Origin: an uncultured Pelagibacteraceae bacterium
Lineage (GTDB): Bacteria > Pseudomonadota > Alphaproteobacteria > Pelagibacterales > Pelagibacteraceae
NCBI GenBank assembly: GCA_902518185.1
Contig: CABYFG010000002.1
Span: forward strand, 1-64,000
Length of the DNA stretch: 64,000 bases
Reading direction: 5' to 3'
The first letter of the stretch is position 1; each line of letters starts with the position of its first letter. A program made the translations under genes and the position numbers. The notes beneath the pieces were generated by a model. It was not told the origin of the DNA. It was given only the letters and a program-made list of their open reading frames with translations, and did not search any database. Below are positions 36,230 to 43,880 of the stretch, one piece after another.

Positions 36230-36790
36230 ATGAGTCTTAAAACAATAATAATCCACGAAAATAAAAATTTATTCAACATTTTAAATGAAATTTATTCGGA
36301 TAAGTTCAGAATAATCTTATTTAATAAGAAAAAATTTGATGAAGAAATCCTCGAAAATTTTAAAGATTATTTGATAGTTTCTAGTAAAAATAACTTAGGA
36401 CTTAATAACGTGCTTGTGATTAAAAATTTTCCTTTAAATATAAAAAAAATAATTGAATTAATTAATATAAATTTTTTAAAAAATAGTTTTAAAAACCAAT
36501 CTGAGATTAAAATAGGATTATACTTACTAGATCTTAATTCAAAAGAAATTAGAAAAAAAGATAAAAAAATTAGTTTGACTGAGAGAGAGGCTAATCTTAT
36601 TCTTTTTTTAATGAAGGCTGATACTCCTGTTAGTATAAATACATTACAAAAAGAGGTTTGGGGCCATGCATCTGAACTTGATACACACACAGTGGAAACT
36701 CACATATATAGATTAAGGAAAAAAATTAAAACGAAATTTGAAGATGAAAATTTTATAATAAGTTCACAGAATGGTTATAAAATAAATTGA
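36230..36790 (+). CDS. OmpR/PhoB-type winged-helix regulator with degenerate receiver
   Basis: A 186-residue DNA-binding protein. The C-terminal ~95 residues are a winged helix of the OmpR class: LYLLDLNSKEIRK, SLTEREANLILFLM (alpha1), LQKEVWGHASELDTHTVETHIYRLRKK (recognition helix; seen as DTHTVETHIYRLRKK), ending SSQNGYKI. The N-terminal ~90 residues resemble a receiver, but the phospho-acceptor Asp position falls in YLIVSSKNN, with no Asp, so phosphorylation-dependent control is unlikely. I use the ATG at 36230; an upstream TTG would overlap the divergent gene. It is followed 14 bases later by the ArfA-like gene. Confidence 0.75.
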   Translation: MSLKTIIIHENKNLFNILNEIYSDKFRIILFNKKKFDEEILENFKDYLIVSSKNNLGLNNVLVIKNFPLNIKKIIELININFLKNSFKNQSEIKIGLYLLDLNSKEIRKKDKKISLTEREANLILFLMKADTPVSINTLQKEVWGHASELDTHTVETHIYRLRKKIKTKFEDENFIISSQNGYKIN

Positions 36791-36804
36791 AAAAAAAAAA
36801 TAAA

Positions 36805-36900
36805 ATGGCAAAAGAATTATTTACTAAAAAATATAGTCTAAAAATAGTCAAACCAAGAAAAGGCAAAGGCAGCTATAAAAGAAAAAAGTTTAGAGCCTAG
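36805..36900 (+). CDS. arfA: ArfA-like alternative ribosome-rescue factor (31 aa)
   Basis: A tiny gene with product MAKELFTKKYSLKIVKPRKG followed by KGSYKRKKFRA. The RKGKGSYKRK block matches the ArfA core (KKGKGSYMRK in E. coli), the part that enters the mRNA channel of stalled ribosomes and recruits RF2. The preceding LFTKKY... matches the LFRQRV segment. It lacks the hydrophobic C-terminal tail that makes full-length E. coli ArfA unstable, and so is already in the 'short active' form. It lies 14 bases after the regulator gene and converges on the PfkB kinase gene with an 11-base overlap. A diverged ribosomal fragment is less likely. Confidence 0.75.
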   Translation: MAKELFTKKYSLKIVKPRKGKGSYKRKKFRA

Positions 36901-37819
36901 CACCAATAGTCTGAATAATTTTTGACGACATTTCGTTACCTTTTTTTAAACATTCTTCTGGTGAAAAGTTATTTAATTTGCCGTGTAAATAGCCAGCTGC
37001 AAATAAATCTCCAGCACCTGTTAAGTCAATTATATTTAATTCTTTTTTTGCTTCAATTTCTAAGATTTCATTTCCGCTTATTGAAATTGCACCTTTCGCA
37101 CCTCTTGTAATTATTATGAGCTTATTTACTTCTTTTGCAAAATCTATAACCTCGTCAAAATTTTTAGCGCCAATTAAAGAAATAATCTCCTCTTCATTAG
37201 CAAAGGTTATATCAAGTTTATTTTTTACTAAGTCTAAAAAATGAGGTTTATGTCTATCCACACAAAATTTATCTGATAAGGACATCGCAACCTTTTTTGC
37301 ATTATTTATTGCTTTATCAAAAGCTTTCTTAGGCTCACCTTCGTCCCATAGATAGCCCTCTAAAAAAATCATTTCACTTTTTTTTATAGCTTCTTCATTA
37401 ACATCATTCTCATTGATTTTGCCAGCTGTACCTAAGAAAGTGCACATAGTTCTCTCAGAGTCTGGAGTGATAAGAATTAGACAAGTACCAGTTGGAAGCA
37501 CTTCTTTTTTTTTGGAATAAAAATACGATACGTTTTCATTTTTAAGACCTACTTCATATTTTTCACCCAATTCATCATCTGAAACTTTTCCTATAAATCC
37601 CACATTATTTTTTAATTGTGATAATCCTACAATTGAGTTAGCTACAGAACCACCTGAAACAGTTTTTTCGATTTTCAAATTTGATAATAATTTTTTAAAT
37701 TCTTTCTCATCAAATATTAATTTCATATTACCTTTATTTAAGTTGTTTTGAGAAATAAAATCCTCACTAACTTTACAAATTACATCAACAATTGCATTTC
37801 CAATTCCTAAAATTTTCAT
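36890..37819 (-). CDS. PfkB-family (adenosine kinase-like) sugar/nucleoside kinase
   Basis: A 309-residue ribokinase-fold kinase. The N-terminal GIGNAIVDVICKV (5-17), the substrate glycines in TVSGGSVANSIVGL (about 54-67) and the anion-hole/catalytic motif DLTGAGDLFAAGYLHG near the C-terminus are all intact. The pattern agrees with the alphaproteobacterial proteins annotated as adenosine kinase, but substrate cannot be fixed from sequence. It is transcribed after nth and dapB with one-base spacing. Confidence 0.85.
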   Translation of the reverse strand: MKILGIGNAIVDVICKVSEDFISQNNLNKGNMKLIFDEKEFKKLLSNLKIEKTVSGGSVANSIVGLSQLKNNVGFIGKVSDDELGEKYEVGLKNENVSYFYSKKKEVLPTGTCLILITPDSERTMCTFLGTAGKINENDVNEEAIKKSEMIFLEGYLWDEGEPKKAFDKAINNAKKVAMSLSDKFCVDRHKPHFLDLVKNKLDITFANEEEIISLIGAKNFDEVIDFAKEVNKLIIITRGAKGAISISGNEILEIEAKKELNIIDLTGAGDLFAAGYLHGKLNNFSPEECLKKGNEMSSKIIQTIGARL

Positions 37820-37820
37820 A

Positions 37821-38474
37821 TTATGGTTTTTTAGTTTTAATAGGTTTCTTTCTATTAGGATAACAAGTGGTGCAAATTTTACAAGTTATTCCATAACAAG
37901 CCCTTGCCTTACAATATTCTCTTCCATAGTAAATTATTTGTAAATGAAGTTTATTCCAATTTTTTTTTGAAAATAGTCTTTTCAAATCTTTTTCAGTTTG
38001 TACTACATTTTTTCCACTTGTAAGCCCCCATCTTTGAGCAAGTCTGTGAATGTGAGTATCAATAGGAAATGCAGGATGACCAAAACCTTGAGACATTACA
38101 ACACTTGCTGTTTTATGCCCTACACCTGGAAGCTTTTCTAATTCCTCAAAGGACTCTGGCACTTTTCCTCTATATTTCTTAACAAGTATTTTTGAGAGAT
38201 TAAAAATACTTTTAGATTTAATTCTAAAAATACCAATACGTTTAATTAATCTTTCTATTTTTTTTCTACCTAATTTTACAAAATGTTCTGGAGTATAATA
38301 TTTCGGATAAATATTTTTTGTAACATTATTTACATTTACATCAGTGCATTGTGCGGAGAGCAAAACTGATACCAATAAGGTAAATACATTCCTACTTTTT
38401 AAAGGGACTTCAATTTTTGGGTATATTTTATTTAAAATTTTTAGAACAATCTTTGCTCTACGATTTTCATTCAT
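37821..38474 (-). CDS. nth: endonuclease III
   Basis: Bifunctional DNA glycosylase/AP lyase for oxidised pyrimidines. The 217-residue protein has the HhH motif LEKLPGVGHKTASVV with the catalytic Lys, the catalytic Asp in FPIDTHIHRLAQRWG, and a C-terminal cysteine cluster for a [4Fe-4S] centre. The cluster reads C-x4-C-x4-C-x2-C-x2-C (CKARACYGITCKICTTC), unlike the usual C-x6-C-x2-C-x5-C. The stop of dapB overlaps its start by one base. Confidence 0.95.
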   Translation of the reverse strand: MNENRRAKIVLKILNKIYPKIEVPLKSRNVFTLLVSVLLSAQCTDVNVNNVTKNIYPKYYTPEHFVKLGRKKIERLIKRIGIFRIKSKSIFNLSKILVKKYRGKVPESFEELEKLPGVGHKTASVVMSQGFGHPAFPIDTHIHRLAQRWGLTSGKNVVQTEKDLKRLFSKKNWNKLHLQIIYYGREYCKARACYGITCKICTTCYPNRKKPIKTKKP

Positions 38475-39250
38475 TATTCAAAATTTAAAAGATCTCTCAT
38501 AGTGTAAAGCCCTGATTTTTTTTTCATCAACCATTTTGCTGCTGACAACGCTCCATCAGAATATAATTTTCTATCGAATGCCTCGTGGTTTAAAGTAATT
38601 ATTTCTTTGCCGTTTGAAAACTTGACTTCATGTTCACCTATAATTTCACCTTTTCTTATTGAATTGAAATTAATTTTATTCGAATAAGGAAAACTTTTCT
38701 TATTTAAATATTTTTTCCCTAGCAGATTATAGAAGTTTTTTTTCTTCCCATCAGCAATACCTTTACCCAACATTAAAGCTGTGCCAGAGGGATAATCTTT
38801 TTTATATTTGTGATGAACTTCATAAATTTTGCTTAAAAATTTCTTGTCTAAAGAACTTGATGCAATTTCAGTTAAGTACATAAGCAGGTTAACACCAATA
38901 CTCATATTTCCAGCCTTTAAAATAGGAATTTTTTTTGAGTATTTTTTAATTAAAAACTCTTCCTTTTTTGAAAAACCTGTAGTTCCTATTACAATTCTTT
39001 TTTTCAGTTTTGATGCAATCTTAAGTACTTCCAAAGTGCATTTTGGAATTGTAAAATCAATTATTAGATCTACATTTTTAAAAGTATTTTTTTCATTTTT
39101 TTGAATTTTTACGCCATGTATCTTTTTATTTATTTTTAGTGCTTCAGTTAAAGAAGATATTTTAAATTTATTGTCATTCTTAGCTGATTTAATAATTTGT
39201 TGACCCATACGCCCCAGACAACCAGTAATAGCTAAATTTATTTTTTTCAT
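38474..39250 (-). CDS. dapB: 4-hydroxy-tetrahydrodipicolinate reductase
   Basis: NAD(P)H-dependent enzyme of lysine/diaminopimelate synthesis. I start it at the ATG at 39250 (MKKINLAITGCLGRMGQQI), which matches the family N-terminus; an in-frame ATG 17 codons earlier would run through the small membrane gene. The 258-residue protein has the nucleotide turn TGCLGRMGQ, IVIGTTGFSK near 90-100 and the signature EVHHKYKKDYPSGTAL with the catalytic His and Lys. It overlaps the stop of the 55-aa gene (TAATG). Confidence 0.95.
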   Translation of the reverse strand: MKKINLAITGCLGRMGQQIIKSAKNDNKFKISSLTEALKINKKIHGVKIQKNEKNTFKNVDLIIDFTIPKCTLEVLKIASKLKKRIVIGTTGFSKKEEFLIKKYSKKIPILKAGNMSIGVNLLMYLTEIASSSLDKKFLSKIYEVHHKYKKDYPSGTALMLGKGIADGKKKNFYNLLGKKYLNKKSFPYSNKINFNSIRKGEIIGEHEVKFSNGKEIITLNHEAFDRKLYSDGALSAAKWLMKKKSGLYTMRDLLNFE

Positions 39251-39417
39251 TATTGGATAAAATATGAAACTATCACAACAAAGACAATAATTATAGACCA
39301 AAAGAAAAAATTTTTGATGAACTGTTTAAATTTTGAATTAGTTTCTAAAAAAGCTGGAAACACTAAAATAAAAACTGCAATCAAAAATATTACAGGGATT
39401 AACTCATTTAATCCCAT
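39250..39417 (-). CDS. 55-residue two-helix membrane protein, unknown function
   Basis: Small gene between dnaJ and dapB. The product (starts MGLNELIPVIFLIAVFILVF, ends VVIVSYFIQ) is almost entirely two membrane helices, about residues 7-23 and 40-54, joined by a short basic loop (ETNSKFKQFIKN), a helical hairpin with termini probably outside or inside together. It ends in TAATG overlapping the dapB start and begins two bases after the dnaJ stop, so it is part of the dnaK-dnaJ-dapB run. Not recognised. Confidence 0.65.
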   Translation of the reverse strand: MGLNELIPVIFLIAVFILVFPAFLETNSKFKQFIKNFFFWSIIIVFVVIVSYFIQ

Positions 39418-39419
39418 TA

Positions 39420-40556
39420 TTAGTTATTCCAAAAACTTTTTGCTTTCTGAAAAAATTTTCTAATACTAGGGTTAGATTTTTCATTTTCTATTTCTCTAAA
39501 TTTTTCTAATAATGATTTTTGTTCTTTGTTTAAAGAAACTGGTACTTCAGTTTTAACCTGAATGTATAGGTCACCAAAATCTCCTTTACGCATAAATGGC
39601 ATACCTTTGCCTTTTAACCTAAATTGCTTTCCATCTTGAGTGCCCTCGGGAATTTTAATTTTAGCTTTTTTTCCATCAATTGTAGGTATCTCAATTGTCG
39701 TACCTAAGGCTGCATCAGCAATAGAGATGGGAAATTCAAAAAATAAATTTACATCTGATCTTTTAAAAAGATCATGAGACTTTACGTTCACAAATAAATA
39801 TAAGTCACCAGTAGCTCCACCTCTGGTTCCTGCTTCACCTTTACCTGCAAGTCTTATTCTTGTACCATCATCTACTCCTTTGGGAATACTCACAGAAACC
39901 TTTTTTGACGCTTGTCTATTACCTTTACCCTTGCAGTCAGAACATGGATCGTTAATTTCTTCGCCACTACCCGCACATTGAGGACATGTTTGTTGCACTG
40001 TAAAAAACCCTTGATTAGAACGCACTCTTCCGTTTCCACCACAGTAAGAACATCTATCAGGACTTGATCCAGGTCTAGATCCATTTCCTTTACAAGTATT
40101 ACACCTTTCTGAAGTTGAGAATTGTATATTCTGTTTTTTACCTAAATATGCTTCTTCAAGTGTTATTGTAATGTCGTATCTTAAATCTGAACCTCTATTA
40201 TTTTCATTTCTTCTTGAACTCCTATTCCCACTTCCCCCAAAATCACCAAAAAAATCTTCAAAAATGTCTGAAAAATCTGCTCCACTAAACCCTCCGAATC
40301 CACCAAAACCACCTTTGCCACCCCCACCATTTTCAAAAGCGGCATGACCAAAGTTATCGTAATTTTCTTTTTTCGATTTGTCTGAGAGTATGCCGTAAGC
40401 TTCGCTAGCTTCTTTAAACTTATCTTCAGCAACCTTGTCACCAGGATTTTTATCTGGATGATATTTTACAGCTAACTTTCTATATGCAGATTTTAGTTCA
40501 TCAGGGGATGCGTTTTTATTCACACCAAGGACATCATAATAATCTCTTTTAGCCAT
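39420..40556 (-). CDS. dnaJ: chaperone DnaJ
   Basis: J-protein co-chaperone that stimulates DnaK ATPase and binds unfolded clients. The 378-residue protein is a full class A DnaJ: J domain with KYHPDKNPG (HPD near 33-35), Gly/Phe-rich linker ([14 protein letters not shown], about 75-90), four zinc motifs [24 protein letters not shown] and CSDCKGKG, and the C-terminal client-binding barrels. It follows dnaK by 26 bases. Confidence 0.99.
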   Translation of the reverse strand: MAKRDYYDVLGVNKNASPDELKSAYRKLAVKYHPDKNPGDKVAEDKFKEASEAYGILSDKSKKENYDNFGHAAFENGGGGKGGFGGFGGFSGADFSDIFEDFFGDFGGSGNRSSRRNENNRGSDLRYDITITLEEAYLGKKQNIQFSTSERCNTCKGNGSRPGSSPDRCSYCGGNGRVRSNQGFFTVQQTCPQCAGSGEEINDPCSDCKGKGNRQASKKVSVSIPKGVDDGTRIRLAGKGEAGTRGGATGDLYLFVNVKSHDLFKRSDVNLFFEFPISIADAALGTTIEIPTIDGKKAKIKIPEGTQDGKQFRLKGKGMPFMRKGDFGDLYIQVKTEVPVSLNKEQKSLLEKFREIENEKSNPSIRKFFQKAKSFWNN

Positions 40557-40582
40557 TTGTTAGCAAGGACAAATGATGTCTG

Positions 40583-42508
40583 TTAAGCGCTTTTCTCTTT
40601 ATTTTCGTCTTTTACTTCCTCAAAATCCGCATCAACAACATTATCGTCTTTTTTTCCTTTGTTATCCCCTCCCTCATCTTTTCCAGACTCGGGTTTTGCA
40701 CTTTGTTGTGATTTATATATTGCCTCTCCAAGTTTCATTGAGGCTTGAACTAAAGCTTCAGTTTTTTTCTTTATATCTTCAATATCTTCAGCTTTTAAAG
40801 CTTCTTTTACTGCAGATGATGCATCTTCAATTGCTTTTTTCTCTGCATCAGAAATCTTTGATCCATGCTCTTTTAAATTCTTTTCAGTAGAGTGAATTAA
40901 AGTATCTGCTTGGTTTCTAACATCAACCGACTCTCTCTTCTTTTTATCAGCCTCTTTATTGGCTTCTGCATCTTTAACCATTTTTTCAATTTCTTCATCA
41001 CTTAAACCACCAGATGCTTGGATCTGAATTTTTTGCTCTTTACCAGTTCCTTTATCTTTAGCGGAAACATTTACGATACCATTAGCATCAATATCAAACG
41101 TAACTTCAATTTGAGGCACTCCTCTTGGTGCTGGCGCGATACCTACTAATTCAAAATTACCTAAGGCTTTGTTATCAGCTGCCATTTCTCTTTCACCTTG
41201 CAGTACTCTAATTGACACTGCTGGTTGATTGTCTTCAGCAGTTGAAAATACCTGACTTTTCTTAGTCGGTATTGTTGTGTTTTTTTCAATTAATTTTGTT
41301 GAAACCCCTCCAAGTGTCTCGATACCTAGTGACAGTGGAGTTACATCTAATAGAAGGACGTCTTTAACATCACCTTGTAATACACCGGCTTGAATAGCAG
41401 CACCCATTGCAACTACTTCATCAGGGTTAACACTTTTGTTAGGATTTTTTCCAAAAAAGTTTTTAACTTCCTCTAATACCTTTGGCATTCTAGTCATACC
41501 ACCTACCATCACAACCTCATCAATTTCACTAGCAGTAATACCAGCATCCTTCAAAGCAGTTTTACATGGAGGCATTGTTTTAGCAATTAAGTCCTCAACT
41601 AAAGCTTCAAGTTTTGCTCTAGTCATTTTTAAATTTATGTGTTTTGGACCTGTTTTATCAGCAGTAATAAATGGTAAATTAATATCTGTTTGCTCTGCTG
41701 AAGATAACTCAATTTTGGCTTTTTCAGCAGCCTCTTTTAGTCTTTGCAAAGCAAGCTTATCTGATTTCAGATCAATTCCATTATCTTTTTTAAATTCAGA
41801 AATTAAATAATCTACAACAGCATTATCAAAATCTTCACCACCCAAAAAAGTATCACCGTTGGTTGATTTAACTTCAAATACACCATCCCCTAGTTCTAAG
41901 ATTGAAACATCAAATGTTCCACCACCCAAGTCATAGACAGCAATTTTTTTATTTTGTTTTTTATCTAAACCATATGCAAGTGACGCCGCAGTTGGTTCAT
42001 TAATAATTCTTAAAACTTCTAACCCAGCGATTTTACCTGCATCTTTAGTTGCTTGTCTTTGTGCATCGTTAAAATATGCTGGCACTGTAATTACAGCTTT
42101 TTGTACTGCTTGACCTAAATATTTTTCTGCTGTCTCTTTCATTTTTTGTAAAATGAATGCAGATATTTGAGAAGGTGAATATTTTTCACCTTTAGCTTCT
42201 ATCCAAGCATCGCCTTTTTCAGAATTAATTATTTTAAAAGGTGCTGCTTCTACATCTTTTTTTACGGTTGGATCGTCAAAATTTCTTCCAATTAATCTTT
42301 TAACTGCAAAGATAGTGTTTTCTGGATTTGTAACAGCCTGTCTCTTTGCTGGTTGTCCAATTAATTTTTCACTTTCATCTGTAAATGCTACAACCGAAGG
42401 AGTAGTTCTCGCTCCCTCAGCATTTTCTAAAACCTTAGCTTGTGTTCCTTCCATTATTGCAACACATGAATTTGTAGTACCTAAGTCTATTCCAATAATT
42501 TTACTCAT
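40583..42508 (-). CDS. dnaK: chaperone DnaK (Hsp70)
   Basis: Hsp70 chaperone, 641 residues. N-terminal ATPase domain with [13 protein letters not shown] (4-16), [13 protein letters not shown] near 195 and [10 protein letters not shown] near 340; linker [18 protein letters not shown] (seen as [13 protein letters not shown]) near 388; substrate-binding domain and lid; acidic tail ending in an [12 protein letters not shown]-type disordered segment. A sigma32-type promoter precedes it, separating it from grpE upstream. Confidence 0.99.
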   Translation of the reverse strand: MSKIIGIDLGTTNSCVAIMEGTQAKVLENAEGARTTPSVVAFTDESEKLIGQPAKRQAVTNPENTIFAVKRLIGRNFDDPTVKKDVEAAPFKIINSEKGDAWIEAKGEKYSPSQISAFILQKMKETAEKYLGQAVQKAVITVPAYFNDAQRQATKDAGKIAGLEVLRIINEPTAASLAYGLDKKQNKKIAVYDLGGGTFDVSILELGDGVFEVKSTNGDTFLGGEDFDNAVVDYLISEFKKDNGIDLKSDKLALQRLKEAAEKAKIELSSAEQTDINLPFITADKTGPKHINLKMTRAKLEALVEDLIAKTMPPCKTALKDAGITASEIDEVVMVGGMTRMPKVLEEVKNFFGKNPNKSVNPDEVVAMGAAIQAGVLQGDVKDVLLLDVTPLSLGIETLGGVSTKLIEKNTTIPTKKSQVFSTAEDNQPAVSIRVLQGEREMAADNKALGNFELVGIAPAPRGVPQIEVTFDIDANGIVNVSAKDKGTGKEQKIQIQASGGLSDEEIEKMVKDAEANKEADKKKRESVDVRNQADTLIHSTEKNLKEHGSKISDAEKKAIEDASSAVKEALKAEDIEDIKKKTEALVQASMKLGEAIYKSQQSAKPESGKDEGGDNKGKKDDNVVDADFEEVKDENKEKSA

Positions 42509-42529
42509 AATATTGTTATCTCTCTCGTC

Positions 42530-42557
42530 ATATAGGGTTTAAATGTGAAACTACAAG
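42530..42557 (-). promoter_or_regulatory. sigma32 (RpoH) heat-shock promoter for dnaK-dnaJ
   Basis: On the minus strand CTTGTA (42557-42552) is followed by a 14-base spacer and CCCTATAT (42537-42530). This fits the sigma32 consensus CTTGAA - N13-15 - CCCCATNT at most positions and lies 21 bases before the dnaK start codon, in a 61-base gap after grpE. The C-tract in the -10 box stands out in this AT-rich genome. Confidence 0.65.
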
Positions 42558-42569
42558 TTGGTCTCATAA

Positions 42570-43241
42570 TTATTTATTTTCCTTATTTTCCTGATTTTCC
42601 GCAGTTTTTTCCTTTTTATTTGTAACTTTTTTTGATACTCCTACCAATGAGGGTCTAAGCAATCTATCTTTTATAGTAAAGCCTTTTTGTATTTCTTGGA
42701 TTATTGTCCCAGGTTCTTTAGTATCATCCTCTATCTCCATCATAGCTTGATGAAAGTTTGGATCTAGTTTTTTGTTGATACTATCTATTAGTTTAATATT
42801 ATTTTTTTCAAATATTGATATTAGATCTTTTTTAATAATATCTAAATGCTCTAGTGTTTTCTTCAATGCCTCAGTTTCCTTAAGTTTATCGTCACTCTTA
42901 AGAACATGTGTTGATCTTTCTAGGTTGTCAATTAAATTTAATGCTTCTTTTGCAAAACTAAATCCACCATATTCAAAAGCATCCTCTTTTTCTTTTTCAA
43001 ACCTTCTTCTCTGATTTTCCATCTCCGCAAAAGTTCTTGCCACTTTGTCTTCGAGTTCAGCAATTTTTTCTTCTGGAGTTGGTTCTTTAGTTTCCTCTTT
43101 AGTTTCTCCCTTAACTTCTTCTGTAGGCTCATCCTTTGTTTCTTGCTTATTTTTTTCTGCTAAGTTGTCTTCATGTTTCTCAGTCTCTTTATTCTGATTT
43201 TGACCTGATGAAGGGCTATTTTGGTTTTCCTCTTTTTCCAT
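42570..43241 (-). CDS. grpE: nucleotide exchange factor GrpE
   Basis: Releases ADP from DnaK. The 223-residue protein has a long, charged, Gln/Glu/Lys-rich N-terminal tail (about 1-60), the dimeric coiled-coil helix (EDKVARTFAEMENQRRRFEKE, about 67-85), and the C-terminal beta domain with NFHQAMMEIED near 166-176 and LRPSLVGVSKK near the end. Located upstream of dnaK-dnaJ in the same direction. Confidence 0.97.
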   Translation of the reverse strand: MEKEENQNSPSSGQNQNKETEKHEDNLAEKNKQETKDEPTEEVKGETKEETKEPTPEEKIAELEDKVARTFAEMENQRRRFEKEKEDAFEYGGFSFAKEALNLIDNLERSTHVLKSDDKLKETEALKKTLEHLDIIKKDLISIFEKNNIKLIDSINKKLDPNFHQAMMEIEDDTKEPGTIIQEIQKGFTIKDRLLRPSLVGVSKKVTNKKEKTAENQENKENK

Positions 43242-43249
43242 GATCTCTT

Positions 43250-43277
43250 ATATGGTAAGGATTTTGATAATTTCTAG
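43250..43277 (-). promoter_or_regulatory. possible sigma32-like promoter for grpE
   Basis: On the minus strand CTAGAA (43277-43272), a 14-base spacer, then TACCATAT (43257-43250) resembles the heat-shock consensus (one mismatch in the -35 box, two in the -10 box) and has the same 14-base spacing as the dnaK promoter. It lies 8 bases before the grpE start, tight for a leader, and abuts the divergent rdgB start codon. Weaker than the dnaK site. Confidence 0.4.
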
Positions 43278-43880
43278 ATGTTTAAACAAAAAATTAATAA
43301 ATTACTAATTGGTACTAATAATAAGGGCAAATTGCGTGAAATTAAGAATTTATTACCAAAAAACATTAAAATTTATTCTACAAAAACATTTAAACTTAAT
43401 AGCCCAATTGAAAATGGAAAAACATTTAAGGAAAACTCTTTAATAAAATCTAAATATTTTTCAAAAAAAACAGGATTAATTTGTTTAGCTGACGACTCAG
43501 GTTTAGAAATAGATTTATTGAATAAAAATCCTGGAATTCACTCTGCTAGATGGGGTGGCAGGCATGGAAATTTCAATAAAGCAATTAAAAGAGTTTATAG
43601 AGAGCTAAATAAAAAAGATAAATATTGGAAAAATAAAAAAATTAAAGCAAGGTTTATCTGTGCTTTGTCTATCTCTTATTTTAATAAAAAAATTGCTTGT
43701 GTTTTAGGAAAGATTGAAGGTCAAATATCAACCGAACCAAAAGGAAAAAATGGTTTTGGGTATGATCCAATATTTATTCCTTATAAAGGTACAAAAACTT
43801 TTGGGGAAATGGAACCATCTAAAAAATGTAAGATAGACCATAGATTTAGAGCTTTTAAAAAAATTAAAAAATTTCTCTGA
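43278..43880 (+). CDS. rdgB: RdgB/HAM1-family non-canonical purine NTP pyrophosphatase
   Basis: Hydrolyses dITP, XTP and ITP to monophosphates, keeping them out of DNA. The 200-residue protein has the family start LLIGTNNKGKLREIKNLL (seen as IGTNNKGKLREI), LADDSGLEIDLLNKNPGIHSARWGG with the catalytic acidic DDSGLE near 72-77, and GFGYDPIFIPY near 157-167. grpE lies divergent to it (36 bases); it converges on the LpoA-like gene with a 17-base overlap. Confidence 0.97.
   Translation: MFKQKINKLLIGTNNKGKLREIKNLLPKNIKIYSTKTFKLNSPIENGKTFKENSLIKSKYFSKKTGLICLADDSGLEIDLLNKNPGIHSARWGGRHGNFNKAIKRVYRELNKKDKYWKNKKIKARFICALSISYFNKKIACVLGKIEGQISTEPKGKNGFGYDPIFIPYKGTKTFGEMEPSKKCKIDHRFRAFKKIKKFL

Noticed and set aside
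40573-40890. A plus-strand open frame over the 3' end of dnaK
   Set aside because: It is an antisense shadow of the low-complexity DnaK tail; the product is a Leu/Phe/Gln-rich string with no family features.
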